A stretch of 64,000 nt of DNA from Terribacillus halophilus. GTDB lineage: Bacteria > Bacillota > Bacilli > Bacillales > Amphibacillaceae. Positions 59,576 through 64,000 of the stretch are shown in pieces. How positions within the stretch are numbered: position 1 is the first letter of the stretch; each line of letters starts with the position of its first letter. The position numbers were made by a program, and so were the translations under genes. The DNA lies in the NCBI RefSeq assembly GCF_900101385.1, contig NZ_FMZB01000001.1, positions 372,001 through 436,000 of the forward strand. The letters are read 5' to 3'. The notes beneath the pieces were generated by a model that worked only from the letters and a program-made list of their open reading frames with translations, ran no database searches and was not told where the DNA came from.

Positions 59576-60298
59576 TTAGCGGTAAAAACTGCTTGTAAAA
59601 GTATATTTATCCGCTCTGTAGGTGCTTGTTACATATTCAAATGGACGTTCATCCTTCAAGTAAGACAAGCGATGAATTCTTAAAACGGCATCGCCCGGCG
59701 ATATGTTCAATAAGCTGGCCATCTCTTCATCCGCCAATAAAGCTTCAATCTCCTGTTCCCCGCGATGAAGCGTGAACTTCATTTCCCCTTCTAAATACGC
59801 GTAGAAGCTCTCTTTTAGTTTATTTTCAGTCAAGTTTTCCGCCATTTCCAGTGGAGAAGTAATCGTCTCCACAGCGATCGGGTCATTATCAGCCAAGCGC
59901 AGCCGCTTGATCCGGATTGCCTTTGTGCCGATTTCCTTTTGCAGCTTGCCTGCGGCCAAACTGCTCAACTTGATTTCTTTCCATTCCAATATCCTATTGG
60001 ATGGCGTAAGGCCGCGCGCCCGCATATCCTCACTGAAACTTGTCAATTTTGCTAAGGATTGATGAAACGGTCTCACCTTCACAAAAAGACCTTTATTCCT
60101 CTTTCTTTCCAACAGTCCATCTTCAATCAAGGCCTGCATCGCATGCCTTACAGTCATTCGGCTGATGCCCAATGAGTCGGTAAAATGCCGTTCGGGCGGC
60201 AGCATTTCACCGGCTGATAAGGTGCCTGTCTCGATGCGCTCGCGAATCGCCTGCTCCAGCTGATAATAAAGCGGAATCGGCGAGTTTTTGTCAATCAT
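59576..60298 (-). CDS. nagR: GntR/UTRA regulator of GlcNAc catabolism (NagR)
   Basis: A 240-residue HutC-subfamily GntR protein. Winged helix at about 8-72 (FTDSLGISRMTVRHAMQALIEDG), UTRA domain at about 90-235. It is divergent from nagA-nagB, and an 8-bp inverted repeat lies between them, as for B. subtilis NagR (YvoA), which binds GlcN-6-P or GlcNAc-6-P. The ATG at 60298 follows AGAGGAGAACTCCT. Confidence 0.88.
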   Translation of the reverse strand: MIDKNSPIPLYYQLEQAIRERIETGTLSAGEMLPPERHFTDSLGISRMTVRHAMQALIEDGLLERKRNKGLFVKVRPFHQSLAKLTSFSEDMRARGLTPSNRILEWKEIKLSSLAAGKLQKEIGTKAIRIKRLRLADNDPIAVETITSPLEMAENLTENKLKESFYAYLEGEMKFTLHRGEQEIEALLADEEMASLLNISPGDAVLRIHRLSYLKDERPFEYVTSTYRADKYTFTSSFYR

Positions 60299-60361
60299 AG
60301 GAGTTCTCCTCTATCATTTCATTTCGCTTAGTATATCATGTTGAATGTGAATTGTATATAT

Positions 60362-60383
60362 ATTGTCTATTTGGTTAGACAAT
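60362..60383. promoter_or_regulatory. NagR operator candidate
   Basis: ATTGTCTA-TTTGGT-TAGACAAT, a perfect 8-bp inverted repeat with a 6-bp spacer, 54 bp before nagA and 64 bp from nagR. TTGTCTAGACAA-type half-sites match those bound by NagR-like regulators. Confidence 0.75.
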
Positions 60384-60437
60384 GACGATACCGTGTGCTA
60401 CGCTAACTGTATCATCAACGAAAGAAGGAATGTTGTC

Positions 60438-61595
60438 ATGGGAGACATCTTGCTTCGTAATGTCCGAATATGCCTGCCGGAAAAGAAGATGCATGGTTAT
60501 ATCGGGATAATGAATGGAGAAATTGTAGAAATAGGGGAAGATGAGCCTTCCCGGCCATATAATCAGGAAGTGGATGGCGAAAATAAGTATGCATTGCCGG
60601 GATTTATCGATGGGCACATCCATGGTGCCGCTGGCGCGGATACGATGGATGCGACACAGGAAAGTCTGCATAAAATGGCGGCTTGGCTGCCGAATGAAGG
60701 AACGACTGCTTTCCTTGCTACGACAATTACACAGGATCAAAAAGCAATTGAAGCAGCTTTGGAACATGTCGACTTGTTCTCCAATCAAACTGGCGAGGCT
60801 GAACTTATCGGCGTCCATCTGGAGGGGCCTTTCGTCAATCCGAAAAAAGCCGGAGCGCAGCCGCTGTCGCATATACGGAAGCCTGACGCAGAACTTTTCC
60901 GCAAATGGCAGCAATTATCGGGCGACAATATCAAGGTAGTGACGCTTGCCCCTGAATGTGATGAAGACTATCAGCTGACAGAGCTGCTAGCTTCAGAACA
61001 GATTGTAGCATCGGCAGGGCATACGGATGCTTCGTTTGAACAAATAAAGAAAGCGGCAAGGCAGGGAATCGGGCAGCTGACTCATTTATGCAATCAGATG
61101 AATGGCATACATCACCGTGATGTTGGGGCTGTCGGGGCAGGATTCTTATTACCCGCGCTCATGTCAGAGCTGATAGCCGATGGCATACATGTGGCCCCGG
61201 AAATGCTTCGTTTGATTTATCAGAATGTCGGTCCGGAACGGTTGATTCTCATCACGGATTCCTTGCGCGGAAAAGGGTTGGAAGATGGTACGTATGATCT
61301 CGGCGGGCAAGCAGTCACTGTCAAAGATGGCAAAGCGCTGCTGCCGGATGGGACACTGGCCGGCAGTATGCTGCAAATGAAAGATGCTGTTCGTAATATG
61401 GCTGCATTTGCAGGTGCGTCTGTTTCGGATATCGCCAAAATGACAGCTGAGAATCCAGCTAGACAGTACCACATATATGATCGGAAAGGGTCGCTTGAAA
61501 AAGGTAAAGATGCGGATATCGTCCTGCTGGATGACCAGCTGACATTACAAGCTACTTATTGCAAAGGAAAACTTGCTTATCAGAAGGAGAAATGA
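60438..61595 (+). CDS. nagA: N-acetylglucosamine-6-phosphate deacetylase
   Basis: A 385-residue amidohydrolase converting GlcNAc 6-phosphate to GlcN 6-phosphate and acetate. The metal motif DGHIHGAAGADTMD (about 56-69), the HLEGPFVNPKKAGA region (about 128-141), SAGHTDASFEQ and LTHLCNQMN are all present, as is the catalytic Asp in ITDSLRG. The ATG at 60438 after GAAGGAATGTTGTC is preferred over an in-frame start at 60363 that lies in the operator. It overlaps nagB's leader. Confidence 0.95.
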   Translation: MGDILLRNVRICLPEKKMHGYIGIMNGEIVEIGEDEPSRPYNQEVDGENKYALPGFIDGHIHGAAGADTMDATQESLHKMAAWLPNEGTTAFLATTITQDQKAIEAALEHVDLFSNQTGEAELIGVHLEGPFVNPKKAGAQPLSHIRKPDAELFRKWQQLSGDNIKVVTLAPECDEDYQLTELLASEQIVASAGHTDASFEQIKKAARQGIGQLTHLCNQMNGIHHRDVGAVGAGFLLPALMSELIADGIHVAPEMLRLIYQNVGPERLILITDSLRGKGLEDGTYDLGGQAVTVKDGKALLPDGTLAGSMLQMKDAVRNMAAFAGASVSDIAKMTAENPARQYHIYDRKGSLEKGKDADIVLLDDQLTLQATYCKGKLAYQKEK

Positions 61596-61597
61596 TC

Positions 61598-62353
61598 ATG
61601 CTGACAATGGAAAAAGCGAAGGATTACACGGAGCTCAGTGAAATGGCTGCTGAAAGAATTATCACGAAGCTTTCCCAAAAGCCGGATGCGGTACTTGGGC
61701 TTGCGACCGGCTCCACCCCGGAAGACATGTATGACGCACTTATCAAAGCTTATGAACTTAAACGGATATCGTTTGCCGAAGCAACTACTTTCAATCTGGA
61801 CGAATATGTGGACCTCGATCCAAGTGACGAAAATAGCTATGCTTATTATATGTATCATCATCTGTTCCGTCATATCGATTTGTCACCGGATAATGCGCAT
61901 CTTCCGAATGGCAAATCGGCTGATCCGGATGCAGCATGTCAAGCTTATGAGCAGCTGATCGAGAAAGCAGGCGGTATTGATCTGCAAGTGATCGGTATCG
62001 GGCTGAATGGGCACATCGGGTTCAATGAACCATATACGCCATTCGAGCAGCGTACGCATGTGGTGGAACTGGACGAGACGACCAGGAAAGCAAATGCCCG
62101 CTTCTTTCCTGATTTGGATGCTGTCCCGACACATGCCGTCACGATGGGGATCCAGAACATCATGGAAAGCAAAGAACTGCTCCTGCTTGTAGCAGGGGAA
62201 CAAAAAGCAGCTGTATTGGAACGGCTGGTGTACGGTGATAAGACGGAAGCATTTCCAGCTTCCATCATCAAAGACCATCCGAATGTGACCATCATTGCGG
62301 ATCAGGGGGCATTAAGCGGATTGAAGGCAGCGGATTATCAAACTGGGGATTGA
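61598..62353 (+). CDS. nagB: Glucosamine-6-phosphate deaminase
   Basis: A 251-residue enzyme converting GlcN 6-phosphate to fructose 6-phosphate and ammonia. The motifs LGLATGSTPEDMYDALI (about 38-54), TFNLDEYVDL (about 70) with the catalytic Asp, and GIGLNGHIGFNEP (about 135-147) are diagnostic. The ATG at 61598 is best spaced from AGAAGGAGAA (61581-61590), though 61592 is possible. Two bases separate the nagA stop and this start. Confidence 0.95.
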   Translation: MLTMEKAKDYTELSEMAAERIITKLSQKPDAVLGLATGSTPEDMYDALIKAYELKRISFAEATTFNLDEYVDLDPSDENSYAYYMYHHLFRHIDLSPDNAHLPNGKSADPDAACQAYEQLIEKAGGIDLQVIGIGLNGHIGFNEPYTPFEQRTHVVELDETTRKANARFFPDLDAVPTHAVTMGIQNIMESKELLLLVAGEQKAAVLERLVYGDKTEAFPASIIKDHPNVTIIADQGALSGLKAADYQTGD

Positions 62354-62380
62354 TTTCCTAGGAAATAATTTGTCGAAAAA

Positions 62381-62425
62381 AAGAAGATGTGCAGAAGTCG
62401 GAATGACTTTTACACATCTTCTTCT
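62381..62425. terminator. Bidirectional terminator between nagB and yvyE
   Basis: AGAAGATGTG pairs with CACATCTTCT, with an inner AGTC/GACT stem. A-run on the left and T-run on the right. It contains the yvyE stop codon. Confidence 0.82.
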
Positions 62426-63042
62426 ATATATTCCTGACCGCCAAAGGTGATCTCGGCTTGTGCGTTTGTCATATCCGTCACATAGGCTTGGAATTCTTCT
62501 TCTTTACCCGATTCCATGGCCACGTGCAGCACAACACGGTCGGCATAATCAATCGTGCGCAGCGTGTAGGGTGATTGTCGCAGCTCATTTTCGACTTTTC
62601 CGAGCAATGTATAATCGATATGAATTTCTGCCAGCTGCATCAGCTGACGTTTTACGACACCAATTTCATCAATCGATTGGGATGCAGATCCGGAATAAGC
62701 ACGTATCAAACCGCCTGCTCCAAGTTTGATGCCGCCGAAATACCTCGTCACCACAACAGCTGTATCTTTTAAGCCCTTTTTTTTCAACACTTCCAGGATT
62801 GGTACTCCAGCAGTTCCGCTCGGTTCTCCATCATCACTGGCCTTTTGAATCAAGTCGTGTTCGCCGATCATATAGGCGGAGCAGTTATGGGTAGCGTCTT
62901 TATGCTCTTTCTTGATTTTTTGGATGAAGGCGATTGCTTCTTCTTCCGTCTCTACGCGCATTACATGACCGATAAAACGGGATTTTTGAATGATAATTTC
63001 GTGTGAACCTTCCGTTTTTACGGTAAAATAAGTTGTAAGCAT
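62410..63042 (-). CDS. yvyE: YigZ/IMPACT-family protein YvyE
   Basis: A 210-residue protein of the YigZ/IMPACT family. The N-terminal UPF0029 domain has SRFIGHVMRV, the motif SDDGEPSGTAG (about 67-77) and VVVTRYFGGIKLGAGGLIRAYS (about 91-112). The C-terminal domain is DUF1949. IMPACT homologues act on translation stress in eukaryotes; the bacterial function is unclear. The ATG at 63042 follows AAGGAGG with an 11-base spacing. An upstream GTG at 63066 is possible. It is divergent from degS, as in B. subtilis. Confidence 0.88.
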   Translation of the reverse strand: MLTTYFTVKTEGSHEIIIQKSRFIGHVMRVETEEEAIAFIQKIKKEHKDATHNCSAYMIGEHDLIQKASDDGEPSGTAGVPILEVLKKKGLKDTAVVVTRYFGGIKLGAGGLIRAYSGSASQSIDEIGVVKRQLMQLAEIHIDYTLLGKVENELRQSPYTLRTIDYADRVVLHVAMESGKEEEFQAYVTDMTNAQAEITFGGQEYIEEDV

Positions 63043-63180
63043 CTTGCATTTTACCTCCTTGAGCACTCATTATATAAAGATAGCAGAAAATATGACGTAT
63101 TACATAGAAAAGTATCCCGCATACCCCATAAAGCAGTTGGGTAATTCGAATGATATAGCATACAAGATTGGAGTAATGAC

Positions 63181-64000
63181 ATGGGTAAAAAAATCGAAGA
63201 CAAAGCGCTCGACCGGATCATCAACGAGATGGTGGATGCTGTCGAGAACAGCAAGGATGAGATTTTTTACATAGGGGAAGAGTCGAGGATGGAATACGAG
63301 CAGCTTCTCACTGATCTGCAGCTCACGAAAGAGAAAGTGGCTGATATGATCAAGGAGGGCGACCAGCTTGAACAGAAAGTCCGCTATTCCAAGATGCGCT
63401 TGTCCGATGTAAGCCGTGATTTCGATCGCTATTCAGAAGAACAAATCCGGGAAGTGTACGAGCAGACGCATAAGCTGCAGATTGAACTGCGTATGTCCCG
63501 TGAAAAGGAAAAGATTTTACGGGAACGCCGTGATGAGATCCAACGCCGTTTACAAAGTTTGGAACTCAAGATGAAGCGCGCAGAAGGTCTTGTCGGGAAA
63601 ATCAGCGTCGTCCTCAATTATTTGAATGATGATTTCAAACAAGTTTCCCAGCTGATTCATGATGCCAAGGAAAAACAGGAATTCGGCTTGAAAATCATCG
63701 AAGCACAAGAGGAGGAACGACGCAGACTCTCCAGGGAAATGCATGATGGTCCAGCGCAGATGCTGGCGAACATCCTGCTCAGGTCTGAACTTGTCGACCG
63801 CACCTTCCGCGAAAGAAGTACGGATGAAGCGCTGCTGGAAATCCAAAATATGCGCAAGATGGTCCGCAGCTCGCTGTATGAAGTGCGCCGCATCATCTAT
63901 GATCTTCGTCCGATGGCATTGGATGACTTAGGCTTATTGCCTACCATCAAAAAGTACTTGGCCAATATCGAGGAATTCAATAATATCCATATTGATTTTA
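63181..64000 (+). CDS. degS: Sensor histidine kinase DegS (partial, 3' end missing)
   Basis: The first 273 codons of a protein that B. subtilis has at about 385 residues; the window ends before the ATPase domain. Residues about 1-180 are a long charged helical sensor region, without a membrane segment, followed by the HisKA_3 dimerisation domain with EEERRRLSREMHDGPAQML (about 179-197, phospho-His in REMHD). It would phosphorylate DegU, which controls degradative enzymes, motility and competence. RBS GGAGTAATGAC before the ATG. The yvyE neighbour supports the identification. Confidence 0.93.
   Translation, partial: MGKKIEDKALDRIINEMVDAVENSKDEIFYIGEESRMEYEQLLTDLQLTKEKVADMIKEGDQLEQKVRYSKMRLSDVSRDFDRYSEEQIREVYEQTHKLQIELRMSREKEKILRERRDEIQRRLQSLELKMKRAEGLVGKISVVLNYLNDDFKQVSQLIHDAKEKQEFGLKIIEAQEEERRRLSREMHDGPAQMLANILLRSELVDRTFRERSTDEALLEIQNMRKMVRSSLYEVRRIIYDLRPMALDDLGLLPTIKKYLANIEEFNNIHIDF

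Overview
The window looks like chromosome of a Gram-positive Bacillaceae bacterium. The evidence is strong AGGAGG-type ribosome binding sites with frequent TTG and GTG starts, many U-tailed terminators, four good CcpA (cre) boxes, lipoprotein signal peptides, and Bacillus-type neighbourhoods: yvyE-degS, ywrD beside ywrA/ywrB, yerO-swrC, murQ with a MurR-type regulator, and nagR-nagA-nagB. Gene order differs from B. subtilis. A halotolerant genus such as Terribacillus, Virgibacillus or Oceanobacillus is my guess, not a demonstrated identity. I see no rRNA, tRNA, CRISPR array, prophage or intact transposase.

Layout. 1-2340: end of a PTS EIIC gene, a GH1 6-phospho-beta-glucosidase and a GntR/UTRA regulator. 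2358-7236: gluconate locus (RpiR regulator, gntZ, gntK, gntP). 7260-9100: DUF3311 protein plus sodium:solute symporter. 9300-16320: CitA/DcuS-type two-component system, tripartite tricarboxylate transporter (tctCBA) and a TcuA-like flavoprotein. 16380-17230: AraC remnant and an unknown gene. 17290-21570: SwrC-like RND pump and its divergent YerO-like TetR repressor. 21650-25690: cellobiose/chitobiose-type PTS (IIB, IIC, IIA) and a LicR-type regulator. 25700-27200: two small genes and a 680-bp gene-poor stretch. 27200-30300: MarR regulator and MMPL exporter. 30395-35840: small membrane and unknown proteins, two alpha/beta hydrolases and two HAD phosphatases. 35880-38590: gamma-glutamyltransferase and split chromate transporter. 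38745-41620: ThuA-like protein, an alcohol dehydrogenase-family protein and a phosphofructokinase. 41690-47340: sugar ABC importer without ATPase, a Gfo/Idh/MocA dehydrogenase and a TIM-barrel isomerase. 47510-48230: dead amino-acid-binding lipoprotein and a small membrane protein. 48570-53160: MurNAc recycling (murR, murQ, murP, mupG) interrupted by a 273-bp repeat. 53180-57960: GltT-type symporter, divergent NRAMP-like transporter, FadR-type regulator and L-2-hydroxyglutarate oxidase. 57977-59570: class D sortase, VanZ protein and a 46-residue protein. 59576-62353: nagR, nagA, nagB. 62410-64000: yvyE and the 5' part of degS.

The main theme is uptake and catabolism of carbon sources (beta-glucosides, gluconate, tricarboxylates, cell-wall sugars, an unidentified sugar) under catabolite control. 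Three cre boxes overlap the -35 of a recognisable promoter (gnt, tct, sugar ABC). The gnt and mur promoters share an operator layout for their RpiR regulators. The observations I rate highest are the repeat inside the mur operon and its decayed relative near 32.9 kb, a sugar ABC permease with a ~140-residue extracytoplasmic insertion, an NRAMP homologue without the metal motifs, a phosphofructokinase with Asp-to-Glu in its Mg-ATP motif, and a compact FadR/L-2-hydroxyglutarate oxidase unit with a perfect palindrome. I did not find a system I could confidently call new.
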